Below are positions 50,985 through 60,571 of a stretch of 64,000 nt of DNA, piece by piece. The DNA is taken from contig NZ_JAGGOF010000016.1 in assembly GCF_018614775.1 (NCBI RefSeq), forward strand, positions 30,571-94,570. The letters are read 5' to 3'. The DNA comes from Pseudomonas fluorescens. GTDB taxonomy: Bacteria > Pseudomonadota > Gammaproteobacteria > Pseudomonadales > Pseudomonadaceae. The stretch's first letter is position 1. Every line of letters starts with the position of its first letter. Made by a program: the position numbers and the translations under genes. The notes beneath the pieces are model-generated. The model ran no database searches, was not told the DNA's origin, and saw only the letters and a list, made by a program, of their open reading frames with translations.

Positions 50985-53900
50985 TCAGTTCGAATAAGGT
51001 GAGCGGTAAGGGCTGACCGGCAGCGCCATCGGGCTGCCCGTCATGTCCTCGAACATGTAGCGCGCATACACGCCACCGTTGAATTGCTGATAATCACTGG
51101 CGTTGTCCAGGCCGATCGTTGCGCCCAGGAAGAAGCGCGAACCGAACTTGTACTCGCCGGCGGCGGCCAGGCTGTAGCCCACACCGGTTTTGCTCTGTCC
51201 CGAGTAGCGTGAGCCGCTGGCCGCCTGACGGGCGCTGTCGTCCGGGAAGAAATCGGCGCCATCCTGCTGGAAGTGCTGGACGCCCACCGAACTCTTGACC
51301 TGATAGGTAAAGCGCTCGGTGCGCTGCTGCCAGGTCACCGGCACGCCCAGGGCGAAATAGCTTTGCGGACTGAAGTAGCCGCCATGCCCGTAGGTGAAGA
51401 AGTCCTGATTGTTCTCGTAGCCCAGCGCAGTGGCGCTCAGGCCAACGGTAAGCGAGTGGTCCTGCATGTTGTCCAGGTACCAGTAGACGCCACCGCCGAG
51501 TTCGCCTCGGGTGTTGGACTCGACATTGTGCCCCAGCAGTTCGTGTACGGAGCCATAACCGTATGCGCCCACTTTCGAGTTGTCGTAGCTCATTTCGCCA
51601 CGCACACCGTTGGCGGTCACCCCGCCCCACGATCCACCGTCACGCTTGTCGGTGGTCCCGGCAAACGACGTCAGGCTGTCGGTGACTGCGCGACGCGACG
51701 CGGCGACGCGATAACGGACGTTGGCATTGCTGTCCAATGGGCGATCAATGCTCACACCGCCTACGGCCGTTGCGTATTTGAAGCCAATCGGTGTGCTACC
51801 GAGATCGGCCTTGATGCCTTCATCAGGACGCTCGTACGCCACCCCGACGCCGACACCCTCGGCACGTTGTGAACCGATACCAGAGGTTGCGCTGGAAGCA
51901 CCGCCGAAGCGACTGGCCGCCTCGCCTTTCACACTGCCCGCGCTCAGCGCGACCGGGGTAATGCGCACCGCCACGCGGTTGTCGCCGACTGGCATATTCA
52001 CTTCAAATGGATTTTCAATGTCGGTCAGTTTGCTCAAGCCTGATTCGCTGTTGTTGCTGCGAACGCTCAAACCTTCGGTGATGTAACCGCTGCGCTCCTG
52101 AAGAATGCCGTTGAGCGCGCGCTGGGCGGAGCTGGTGGAATCGACGACGGTCAGCACCGTTTGCGACGGCGGCTGCACGTTGAAGGGGTTGGCTTGCGCG
52201 ACCGTCGCCCCCGGCACGGAGGCCGTCAGGGCGCTGCGACGCGGCTGGCGCGCATAGGCATCGGCAGGCACGCCCTCGGCACTGGCAACCATGGCACCGC
52301 CGTTGAGAATCGCCTCTGCCGGCGGTGGAATGGCCGATGCGGGTGCGCGCAGAACCTGCCGACGCGACCCCGCCACATCGGCGAATGGATTCGCCGCCAC
52401 ATTCATCGCGCCGGGCTGGGCGGCCAGGCTGCGTTGCTTCTCGGCCTGCTCGATGGCAACCGCTTTGCGCAGCACCTCGGTCGCCTTGCTGGTCTGGCCC
52501 ATCGCCCGGTAGATACGCGCGACCTCCGTCAGCGATTGCGGATCATAGGTCTGCAACGCCATGAACTGATCGAGCGCATTTTCCGCGTAGCCGTTGTCAT
52601 GGGCGAGCACGGCCGCGTCGGCCGCGTTCAACAGCACCAACGGGTCGTTCGGGTTGCGCTTGAGCAACGGTTTGTACAGGTCGAATGCCTTGGCCGTGTC
52701 GCCATTGGCGGTGTACATCCTGGCGAGGGCCGAGGTGGCGGTGACATCGCCCGGCCGCTGAGCCAAGGCTGGCGCCAACGTGTCGTAGGCGGCAGCCAGA
52801 TCACCGCCTTCGCGCAACCGGTCAGCCTGACGGACACGGTACAGGTACAGCACATCGTCATAGCGCTTGCGGGTCGCGACGCTCAACGGCTGGTTCTGCA
52901 AGCTGTTCAGGATGGTGTTGACCTGGGCATCGTCGCCCGTCTTGAGCAGCAGGGAGGCGTATTGCAGCATCAGGTCGGCCGACGGCGCGCTGCTTTGGGT
53001 CAACAACGAACGCATCATCGACAGTGCATGCTCGACGTCGCCCGCGTCGACATAGGCCGACGCCAACGTCGCCGTGCGCTCGGGACTGCGAGCGGCCATC
53101 GGTTGCAGGCGATCCAGCAAGGCCAGGGCTTCCTGACGCTGTCCGCGCTTGGCCATGGCGGCCGCCAGGTTGACCTGCGTGGTCAAGGTGATCCGTTCCG
53201 CCAGCTCATTCATGTCAGGGCTGCGGCGGTTAGCGGGGATCCGGCTGATGCTGGCCTGAGCGTTGCTCCACTGCTCCATTTCCACCGACAGCAAGGCGCT
53301 GGTGTAGAGCGCATCAACGTTGTCAGGGTGGCTTTGGAGAAAGCTGTCGATCAGGTCACGGGCTTTTTTCGATTCGCCGGTTTTCAAATACAGCCGTGCC
53401 AGGCTGAAGCGCGTCCAGACGTTATCCGGATCGCTGTTCACGGCATCGATCAGCGCGCTCTGTGCACCGCGGATGTCACCCCGTTGCTCGGCCACGCTGG
53501 CCATCTGGGTCGAGCGCAGGGCGCGCAATTGACCAGTGTCACCAAGCCTGGCCTGTTCGGTGGCAGGCAGGCTGTCCAGCAGGCTCAAGGCTTCGTCGGC
53601 CTGGCCGGTTTGCGACAACACATTGACCAGGCCGCGTATGGCCTGTGGGTTGCCACGCTGGCTCGCCAATACCTGACGGTAGTTGGCTGCCGCACTGTCG
53701 AACTGGCCGGCCTGGGCCTGGATGTCGGCCAAGGCCAGGCGAGCGTCCAGGCCATTGGGATTCATGCGCATGGCCTGAGCCACGGCGTCGGTCGCCTTGA
53801 CGGTCTGTCCTTTGGCCTGCAAGTCACGCCCTTGCTGCAACAGCGCCCAATAACGGACGTTCTCCAGTGCCGTTTTCCAGCGCGAGCCGCCTTTGCTGAT

Positions 53901-54905
53901 CGCCCGGGTCAACAGTTGCTCGGCTTCGGGGAAGCGGCCCTGCTGCTGCCGAACCACACCCAGGCCGCCCAGGGCATCGCTGTCGTCAGGACGGGCCTTG
54001 AGGCGTGCCTGGAACGCCTTTTCAGCGCCGGCCTGATCGCCTTTTTCCAAGGCCCGCAGCCCGCTCGCCACCAGCGGGTCCTGCTGCCAGGTGGAACCGC
54101 CGGTGGTGGCGGCTTTTTGCTGACCCTTGTTCATCTGGTCACGGATTTCCTGGTCGTCCGGATGAGCCTTCAGGTACTCCTCGAACAGCGGAACCTGCGA
54201 CGCATTCGGCGGGCCTATCCAGACCAACGCCAGGCGCCAGCTTTCATCGGCATCGCCAGCAATTTCCACGCGTTGGGTCAGCCTGGCGAGTACACGGGCG
54301 CCCTCGGCACGGCTGTCTTCATGACGAATCAGTTGCTTGCCGTAGAACAACGCCAGGATGGAGTCACCGGGCGTTTCCCGCAGCAGACGCTCCATGCCCT
54401 GGCGCGCTTCGGGCCAGCCGGCGGCGTTGAAGGCCAGGTTGTTGTAGTACTCACGCCCGACGGTGCCTTCCGGGGTCAGGCCGTTGAACATCCGACGGAA
54501 CACGTCGGTCGCCTTGTCGCGCTCACCTGCGTCCACCAGTCGACGGGCCTCTTCCAACCGTGCCTGGTTTTCCGGCTTGGCCAGCGCAATGTCCTGTTCC
54601 AGTTGCCGCGTCAGCCAGGGCTGCGGCGACAAGGCCTGCAGGCGAACCAGATAGTCCTGGGCCTGTTGCGGCTTGTTCTGCTTGACGCCAATCAACCCCA
54701 TGCCATAGAGGGCATCGACCTGGTTCGGATCCAGGCGCAGCACCTTTTGCCAGATCTCGGCAGAGCGCGAAGCATTCGATCGCGCTTGCCAGTACTGCCC
54801 CTGCTCAACCAGTTGGGCCTGGATGTCCGTGCCTTCGGCGTGAGCACCGGGGGCAATCAGCGCGATGAAAACTGCAACAGCTAGCGTAGAGCGGCGCGCG
54901 CGCAT
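50985..54905 (-). CDS. wssE: WssE (BcsC), cellulose export outer-membrane protein
   Basis: A 1306-residue BcsC protein. It has a signal peptide (ending GAHA/EGT), a long TPR region (residues about 40-800) that forms a periplasmic scaffold, and a C-terminal beta barrel of about 350 residues that exports the glucan chain across the outer membrane. The length is normal for BcsC. Its start overlaps the end of the BcsZ gene by 25 bases. Confidence 0.92.
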   Translation of the reverse strand: MRARRSTLAVAVFIALIAPGAHAEGTDIQAQLVEQGQYWQARSNASRSAEIWQKVLRLDPNQVDALYGMGLIGVKQNKPQQAQDYLVRLQALSPQPWLTRQLEQDIALAKPENQARLEEARRLVDAGERDKATDVFRRMFNGLTPEGTVGREYYNNLAFNAAGWPEARQGMERLLRETPGDSILALFYGKQLIRHEDSRAEGARVLARLTQRVEIAGDADESWRLALVWIGPPNASQVPLFEEYLKAHPDDQEIRDQMNKGQQKAATTGGSTWQQDPLVASGLRALEKGDQAGAEKAFQARLKARPDDSDALGGLGVVRQQQGRFPEAEQLLTRAISKGGSRWKTALENVRYWALLQQGRDLQAKGQTVKATDAVAQAMRMNPNGLDARLALADIQAQAGQFDSAAANYRQVLASQRGNPQAIRGLVNVLSQTGQADEALSLLDSLPATEQARLGDTGQLRALRSTQMASVAEQRGDIRGAQSALIDAVNSDPDNVWTRFSLARLYLKTGESKKARDLIDSFLQSHPDNVDALYTSALLSVEMEQWSNAQASISRIPANRRSPDMNELAERITLTTQVNLAAAMAKRGQRQEALALLDRLQPMAARSPERTATLASAYVDAGDVEHALSMMRSLLTQSSAPSADLMLQYASLLLKTGDDAQVNTILNSLQNQPLSVATRKRYDDVLYLYRVRQADRLREGGDLAAAYDTLAPALAQRPGDVTATSALARMYTANGDTAKAFDLYKPLLKRNPNDPLVLLNAADAAVLAHDNGYAENALDQFMALQTYDPQSLTEVARIYRAMGQTSKATEVLRKAVAIEQAEKQRSLAAQPGAMNVAANPFADVAGSRRQVLRAPASAIPPPAEAILNGGAMVASAEGVPADAYARQPRRSALTASVPGATVAQANPFNVQPPSQTVLTVVDSTSSAQRALNGILQERSGYITEGLSVRSNNSESGLSKLTDIENPFEVNMPVGDNRVAVRITPVALSAGSVKGEAASRFGGASSATSGIGSQRAEGVGVGVAYERPDEGIKADLGSTPIGFKYATAVGGVSIDRPLDSNANVRYRVAASRRAVTDSLTSFAGTTDKRDGGSWGGVTANGVRGEMSYDNSKVGAYGYGSVHELLGHNVESNTRGELGGGVYWYLDNMQDHSLTVGLSATALGYENNQDFFTYGHGGYFSPQSYFALGVPVTWQQRTERFTYQVKSSVGVQHFQQDGADFFPDDSARQAASGSRYSGQSKTGVGYSLAAAGEYKFGSRFFLGATIGLDNASDYQQFNGGVYARYMFEDMTGSPMALPVSPYRSPYSN

Positions 54906-56107
54906 GACGTCTCCCAGGACAATTTGAGCGTTCCGTCATCACGGAACTGGTAACGCTTCTCTGCCCACCCCAACCCGAACAGGCTCAGCATGACGTTGTA
55001 ATAAAGCGGATCGGCACGTTGCTCGCTGCCTTTAGCAAACGCCGCATCAAGACCTTCCTGAGCACGGCGTTGCTGTTGCTCGGCCAGCCATGGCTGACCC
55101 TTGGCGGCGAAATATGGCACCAGCGCCGCCGAATAGCCGAACGGTCCGTTGCCCTCGACCGCACCGGAAGCCACCTGGACATTTTCTGGCGGCACACCGC
55201 CGGACGCCGTGCTTTGCGCCATACCGTCCAGTGCGCCCAACAGCTGCGAATAGGCAGGATCGGTCTTGGACGCCATCCCCGCCCACAGGTAAACCCGAAT
55301 GGCGTCGTAACTGCCCAGCCCGCCCTTGACCGGATCGATCACGAACAGCCCGGACTGCGCTGAAGTGCCCCGGTAGCCAACCCAGTCAGCGACATAACCC
55401 TTGGGGCTGGCGCTACGGATCAGCTTGACAGTGTTGTCGGCAATCTCTTTCCACGGCCCCTTCGGCTGCTCCTTGGCCAGGCGCTGGAGCAGCGGCCGAG
55501 GCAGATAGCTCGGGTTCAAGCGCCACAAATGATCTGGCTGGACAAACCCTTCGGGGCCCGGCAAGAGCATTTTCCCGAGGCCCGGCAACGTGACGACCAG
55601 GTTTGACTCGACGGTCTTGAGCAATTGCAGTGCATCGACCCGGTACTCGGGACGCTGCCACAGGCGCGCGGCCTCGAGCAGCGAGTAGACGATCCACAGG
55701 TCGGCATCGGACGCCGAGTTGGCATCCTGAAGCTGCCATTGCCCGTCCTTGCCCTGTCCCCACAGCCAGCCCGGCAGGCGGGTCGAGACTTGCGAACCGA
55801 GCAGGTTGGCGCGGGTCCACGTCCACAGGTGCTCGAAGCGCGCCTGATCATTGCCGATCAACGCGAAAAACATGCCGTAGGACTGCCCTTCCGAGGTGCT
55901 GTGATTGGCCTCCATACTGGAAGCCAGCATCCGCCCGTCGTCCTGCACGTAACGGCTGGCCCAGGTCTCCCATAGTGGCCAGTCCTGAGTCGCGCACGCC
56001 GACGAAGCCGCAAACGAAGGCATGCATGCCGACGCAGCGACGGCCGCCAGCACTGCGCAGGCCGTACTGCGCAGCCAACTGCAGAATGAAGCGCGACGCG
56101 CGTTCAT
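54881..56107 (-). CDS. wssD: WssD (BcsZ), family 8 endoglucanase
   Basis: A periplasmic cellulase of glycoside hydrolase family 8. The catalytic Glu is in STSEGQSYGM and the catalytic-region Asp in NSASDADLWIVYSL. The signal peptide ends SFA/ASSA. Two starts are possible: ATG 56107 (used here, giving a normal signal peptide) and GTG 56137, which adds ten mostly acidic residues but has AGGAAA upstream and overlaps the BcsB stop. BcsZ trims cellulose during synthesis. Confidence 0.9.
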   Translation of the reverse strand: MNARRASFCSWLRSTACAVLAAVAASACMPSFAASSACATQDWPLWETWASRYVQDDGRMLASSMEANHSTSEGQSYGMFFALIGNDQARFEHLWTWTRANLLGSQVSTRLPGWLWGQGKDGQWQLQDANSASDADLWIVYSLLEAARLWQRPEYRVDALQLLKTVESNLVVTLPGLGKMLLPGPEGFVQPDHLWRLNPSYLPRPLLQRLAKEQPKGPWKEIADNTVKLIRSASPKGYVADWVGYRGTSAQSGLFVIDPVKGGLGSYDAIRVYLWAGMASKTDPAYSQLLGALDGMAQSTASGGVPPENVQVASGAVEGNGPFGYSAALVPYFAAKGQPWLAEQQQRRAQEGLDAAFAKGSEQRADPLYYNVMLSLFGLGWAEKRYQFRDDGTLKLSWETSCARAALR

Positions 56108-56129
56108 CGGTAAAGTCTCATGGTCGCGC

Positions 56130-58352
56130 TCAGACACTCAGGCGTTTCCTGGCTTTGGCACGCAGCCCCAGATAGGCCAGGCTGCTCAGCAACAACACAC
56201 CCAGCGCAGTCACCAGCAGCGTCCAGCCCACATGGCGCGACATCAGCCATTGCACATAACGGATCGGCGACAGATTGCCGACGAAATACTGCTCGTCAGC
56301 CACCAGCGGCTCGATGGTCTTGCCTCGCACGACCACCAGGCTGCCCTGGATGGCGCCTGCGTCCTGGTCGGTACGGCTCAGCGCTTCGGTCGCCTGGGCC
56401 AGGCCGACCGGGTCCCCACCGGCGATGACCACGACACTGCGCCCACTTTTCAGCGGTGACTCGAAGCCGGTCAGGTAGGTGCTTGGCTGGCCGCCGGAGA
56501 ACGCCATGGCCAGACGGCTTTTGCGCAGGTTCGCTTCCGGGTCGGAACTGAGCCAGTCCTGTACACGCAGGGTCAGGTCAGACACTTCGAAACGTTGCTG
56601 CTGGCCGGTACCGGCCGCCGGCAGACGATCCGCCCACTGAGTGAGCAACGGCTGGTTGGCGCCGGACGCCATCACCAGCAGGTCCTTGTCGGCGAAGGTC
56701 GCCGCCTGTGCGGCTTGAGTGACCGTGACGCCGGTGGCGGGGTAACCGGTGGAGTCGCCGAAGCGGCCGAGCACGGTCAGGTAAGCGCTCAGATCACCGG
56801 TGCCGGCGTTGTCCGGCAGCACGACCGCGGTTTGCGACAGGTCAGCCATACGGGTGAACGGGAAACCGGCATCCTTGAACACACCCAGGTTGGGCATGGC
56901 CATGAAATGGTCATAAGCAGTCAGGTCCAGCGTCGACTCCGGGTCGATGCTGCCGCGCATGTTGTCGATGATGATGTCGCGGCACTCCCCTTCCTTGATG
57001 TAGTCGTACAGGTAGCGCAGTTGCAGGCGCGATTTCAGCGCAACGGCGTTGAGCGGCAGCCACACGCGCATATCACGCACCAGGGTGTCATCCTTGATCG
57101 CGCTCAGCAGACTCTTGTCCAGACGCTCCACCGACGGCAGGGTCTCGGACTTGATCAGGCCATCGTTGAAGCTGACGATGAAAGACGAGTTGGCCGATTT
57201 CGGTTGCGGCGTGTAGCGATATTTCAGGTTCAGCTCCGCGCCATCCTGGCGCCAGTTGAACAGGTCCGGCGGGAAGTTCAGCGGGATGGTGATGTCGCCC
57301 GGGTTGTACCCGGAAACGTTCAGTTGTTTGCTCGCGATCAGCTCACCCAATTTGACCGGACGGTCGGTGGGCAGCCAGTTCGGCGCATCGTACGGTTTGC
57401 GCGGCTTGAGCACGTCGAGCTGGTTGATGACCACGGTGTTGCCCGACAGCGCCTGGCCGCCGACCGACAAGGCGATGGCAGCACGCTTGAGCTCTTCGGT
57501 GTTGCGACCCGCCACCACCAGCAACTTGCCATTGGCGTCGTTCGGATTGGTCAGGATGCTCAGGGTCGGGCCCTTCGGCGCCGGAATCGACAACCCGCCA
57601 ATCTGCGCGGGCGCGTCGCCGCTGAGCAAGATCACACCGTTGCCCTGTGCCGGCAGCGTATTGACCTGGGCCCGGAAGGTCGCCCCGCGATAGCTCGCCA
57701 GGGCACCGAACCAGGACGACAGCGCACCCGCAGCCTCAAGGGTACCGTTGTCTGGCGCGGCGCTGAAGATAAACGGCAGATCCAGGGCACGGGCGTCACG
57801 CCGATCAAAGAACGGCACGGGCATCAGCGACAGATCGTTCGGCAGCGCCAGCGGCGAGGTCTGGATTTGCAGCGAGGAGTCATTGCTGACCCTGGCCCAC
57901 AGGCTTGAGTGCTGGGGATCCTCACAGGTCATCGTGTAGTGGCCGATGAACTGCACGCTCAGGCGGTTGAACTCGGTGATCAACTGCGGCGGAATCTCCA
58001 CCGTCTGCTTCTGCAGGGTGCCGGCGTTTTCCTTGGGCAGCGGCACACTCGCCGCGACTTCATCGTTGACCATGATGTTGATCTGCGACAGATCGGGCAG
58101 CAAGGCCGGTGAGTAGCTGTATTGCAGCGTCAGATGAGCCCCGGTCACCACCTGATCGGCACGTACGTCAAAGTTGACGCTGTCGGTCGCTTCGACACCG
58201 TGCAGGTTCATCGGGTAAGCGCGGCCCAACTGCTTGAGGGTCAGGTTGTAGCCGTTGCCTGCGTCCGCTGACGTGGTATCGGCGAAAACCGCGCCACCAC
58301 TCAAAGCCAGCAGCGTTGAAGCCAAAATGCCTGAAAAATGCTTAGCGTTCAT
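56130..58352 (-). CDS. wssC: WssC (BcsB), periplasmic cellulose synthase subunit
   Basis: A 740-residue BcsB protein with a signal peptide ending VFADT, carbohydrate-binding and flavodoxin-like repeats through the body, and one C-terminal membrane helix (LLVTALGVLLLSSLAYLGL). It anchors to BcsA and guides the polymer through the periplasm. Its start overlaps the BcsA stop by four bases (ATGA). Confidence 0.93.
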   Translation of the reverse strand: MNAKHFSGILASTLLALSGGAVFADTTSADAGNGYNLTLKQLGRAYPMNLHGVEATDSVNFDVRADQVVTGAHLTLQYSYSPALLPDLSQINIMVNDEVAASVPLPKENAGTLQKQTVEIPPQLITEFNRLSVQFIGHYTMTCEDPQHSSLWARVSNDSSLQIQTSPLALPNDLSLMPVPFFDRRDARALDLPFIFSAAPDNGTLEAAGALSSWFGALASYRGATFRAQVNTLPAQGNGVILLSGDAPAQIGGLSIPAPKGPTLSILTNPNDANGKLLVVAGRNTEELKRAAIALSVGGQALSGNTVVINQLDVLKPRKPYDAPNWLPTDRPVKLGELIASKQLNVSGYNPGDITIPLNFPPDLFNWRQDGAELNLKYRYTPQPKSANSSFIVSFNDGLIKSETLPSVERLDKSLLSAIKDDTLVRDMRVWLPLNAVALKSRLQLRYLYDYIKEGECRDIIIDNMRGSIDPESTLDLTAYDHFMAMPNLGVFKDAGFPFTRMADLSQTAVVLPDNAGTGDLSAYLTVLGRFGDSTGYPATGVTVTQAAQAATFADKDLLVMASGANQPLLTQWADRLPAAGTGQQQRFEVSDLTLRVQDWLSSDPEANLRKSRLAMAFSGGQPSTYLTGFESPLKSGRSVVVIAGGDPVGLAQATEALSRTDQDAGAIQGSLVVVRGKTIEPLVADEQYFVGNLSPIRYVQWLMSRHVGWTLLVTALGVLLLSSLAYLGLRAKARKRLSV

Positions 58353-60571
58353 TGCTTGTCCATGAGGTTTTCGAGTGGTTGGGAGGACGATCGACGGGCA
58401 GAGAGAATTTTTTTCAGCTCAGCGAGCGTGGCCTTGAGCAGTTCGTGGATACCGCCCATGCCGATGAACGCGACGTCGCGCAGTGCCGCCAGGGGGGTGT
58501 CCACCTGTCGACCGCCCCAGCTCGACGCCCAGGTGTCCGCGCGCGAAAAAGTCAGGCGCACCAGTTCGCTCTGCTGGCGCAGGCTCAATGGGTCGAACTG
58601 GGCCCCCAGGAGACCGTTGCGACTGAACATCACGGTCCCCGGGAAAACGCTGGCCTGCTGGTTACGGAACAAGGTCATGCCAATGCGTTCGCCCTGGGCG
58701 ATTTCAACGCCGTCCGGCAGGCGGAAACCCAGGCCTTTCTGCGAGAAGTCCTGGGTGATGCCTTCAAACGTGCGCCCGTCCGCCAGCTCGATGCGCACCG
58801 GCAGTTCGGCGGCAACCCGCGGCTCACTGCGGACCTGGCGGGTCTCACTGGCCACGGCCACCGAAGCACTGGTGATGACAACGTTGTAGAGCGTCCAGGC
58901 CATGTTGATGAGGATCGTGGTCATCGCGCCCTCCTCGCCCTGGAACAATTGCCAGAGGCCGAAGGCAAGGCCCGCGACATTGAGGGTCAGCAGCACGATG
59001 TAGGGACGCGCGAGTTTCCACTCGAAGAATTTCTGATCGATGATCCCGCCCTTGTCGGTCACGTTGAAACCGCCGAACTTGGGGTTGACCAGGGCCATGA
59101 GCACGGGCCCCATGATGTACCAGGCCAGTACCGTCTCGTAGACCTCGTTCCAGAACGAGTGCCGGAACCGCCCCTGGATCCGCGAGTTGGTCAGGCTGGC
59201 GTGCAGGATGTGCGGCAGCACGTAAGCGGTGATCATCAATGCCGAGGCATGGAAAATCTGCGCGCCGAAGAACAGATAGGCCAGTGGCGCCGTCAGGAAG
59301 GCCATGCGTGGCAGGCCGTAGAAAAAGTGCAACATGGCGTTGAGGTAGCACAAGCGCTGCCCCAGCTTCAGGCCGCGGCCGATCAACGGGTTGTCGGTAC
59401 GGAATATCTGCGCCATGCCGCGTGCCCAGCGAATGCGCTGGCTGATATGCCGCGAAAGGCTTTCGGTGGCAAGGCCCGCCGCCTGCGGGATGGCCAGGTA
59501 GGCGGTGTTGTAGCCGGCGCGGTTCATCTTCAGGGCGGTGTGGGCGTCTTCGGTCACGGTTTCCACCGCGACACCGCCTATTTCAAGCAATGCCGTACGG
59601 CGCATCACCGCGCAGGAACCGCAGAAGAACGTGGCGTTCCACAAGTCATTGCCGTCCTGGACCAGGCCATAGAACAGCTCGCCTTCGTTCGGGACGGAGC
59701 GGAACGTATTGAGGTTCTTCTCGAACGGGTCCGGTGAAAAGAAGAAGTGCGGCGTCTGCAGCATCGCCAGCTTTGGGTCCCTGGCGAACCAGCCGACGCA
59801 AATCTGCAGGAAGGAACGGGTCGGCACATGGTCGGCGTCGAAGATCGCGACGAACTCACCGTCAGTGACCTTCAGCGCTTCGTTGAGGTTACCGGCCTTG
59901 GCATGGCGATTGTTGTCACGGGCCAGATAATTCACACCGATGCTGTCGCAGAAGCTTCGGAAATCTTCACGACGCCCATCGTCCAGCACGTGCACGCGCA
60001 GTTTGTCTTTGGGCCAGTCGATGGCCTGGGCGGCGAAGATCGTGACCTTGACGATGTCCAGCGCTTCGTTGTAGGTCGGAATGAACACGTCCACCACCGG
60101 CCATTCGGAAGGCGGTGTGGTCATCAGCACCGGTTGGCGCCGCAGCGGCCAGGCGGTTTGCAGATACCCGAAGATGAGTACGACCAGCGCGTAGAGCTCC
60201 GCCGCCAGCAGGCCATAACCAAACAGGATGTCAAGCCAGTCGTCGAAACCCAGCGTCGAGGTGATCCGCCAGTACATGTAGCGCAGCGACGCCGTCAGCG
60301 ACAGACCGATCAACAGCACCACCGGGAAACGGCCGGATTGCTTGCGCAGTATCAGCGCGACAATAAAGCAGCCCGCCGCGAAAAAGCACTGGGAGTAGAG
60401 GTCGAAAGGCACAGTAATAACGAACAGCGCCAACAGGATCGAGAACAACAGGATCCCGATCTGCAACGTGCGACGAACGCCCCGCGACAGGCCGTCGAAA
60501 CCGTCGGCAAGGGTCTGTGCCCAGTGTTGCAGGCGGCCGGAAGCCGCAGGTTGCTCGTTAGAGTGGCTCAT
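58349..60571 (-). CDS. wssB: WssB (BcsA), cellulose synthase catalytic subunit
   Basis: A 740-residue GT2 cellulose synthase. The catalytic motifs are FDADH, TEDAHT and QRIRWARG (the QxxRW motif). Several membrane segments lie on both sides of the GT domain. A PilZ domain near residues 590-690 has RSEPR and DFSQKG, both needed for c-di-GMP binding, so activity should be c-di-GMP dependent. It overlaps wssA by four bases. Confidence 0.95.
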   Translation of the reverse strand: MSHSNEQPAASGRLQHWAQTLADGFDGLSRGVRRTLQIGILLFSILLALFVITVPFDLYSQCFFAAGCFIVALILRKQSGRFPVVLLIGLSLTASLRYMYWRITSTLGFDDWLDILFGYGLLAAELYALVVLIFGYLQTAWPLRRQPVLMTTPPSEWPVVDVFIPTYNEALDIVKVTIFAAQAIDWPKDKLRVHVLDDGRREDFRSFCDSIGVNYLARDNNRHAKAGNLNEALKVTDGEFVAIFDADHVPTRSFLQICVGWFARDPKLAMLQTPHFFFSPDPFEKNLNTFRSVPNEGELFYGLVQDGNDLWNATFFCGSCAVMRRTALLEIGGVAVETVTEDAHTALKMNRAGYNTAYLAIPQAAGLATESLSRHISQRIRWARGMAQIFRTDNPLIGRGLKLGQRLCYLNAMLHFFYGLPRMAFLTAPLAYLFFGAQIFHASALMITAYVLPHILHASLTNSRIQGRFRHSFWNEVYETVLAWYIMGPVLMALVNPKFGGFNVTDKGGIIDQKFFEWKLARPYIVLLTLNVAGLAFGLWQLFQGEEGAMTTILINMAWTLYNVVITSASVAVASETRQVRSEPRVAAELPVRIELADGRTFEGITQDFSQKGLGFRLPDGVEIAQGERIGMTLFRNQQASVFPGTVMFSRNGLLGAQFDPLSLRQQSELVRLTFSRADTWASSWGGRQVDTPLAALRDVAFIGMGGIHELLKATLAELKKILSARRSSSQPLENLMDKQ

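Noticed and set aside
52161..54884. 907-codon plus-strand frame over the BcsC gene
   Set aside because: Composition effect of antisense TPR codons; the minus strand encodes an unmistakable BcsC protein in operon context.
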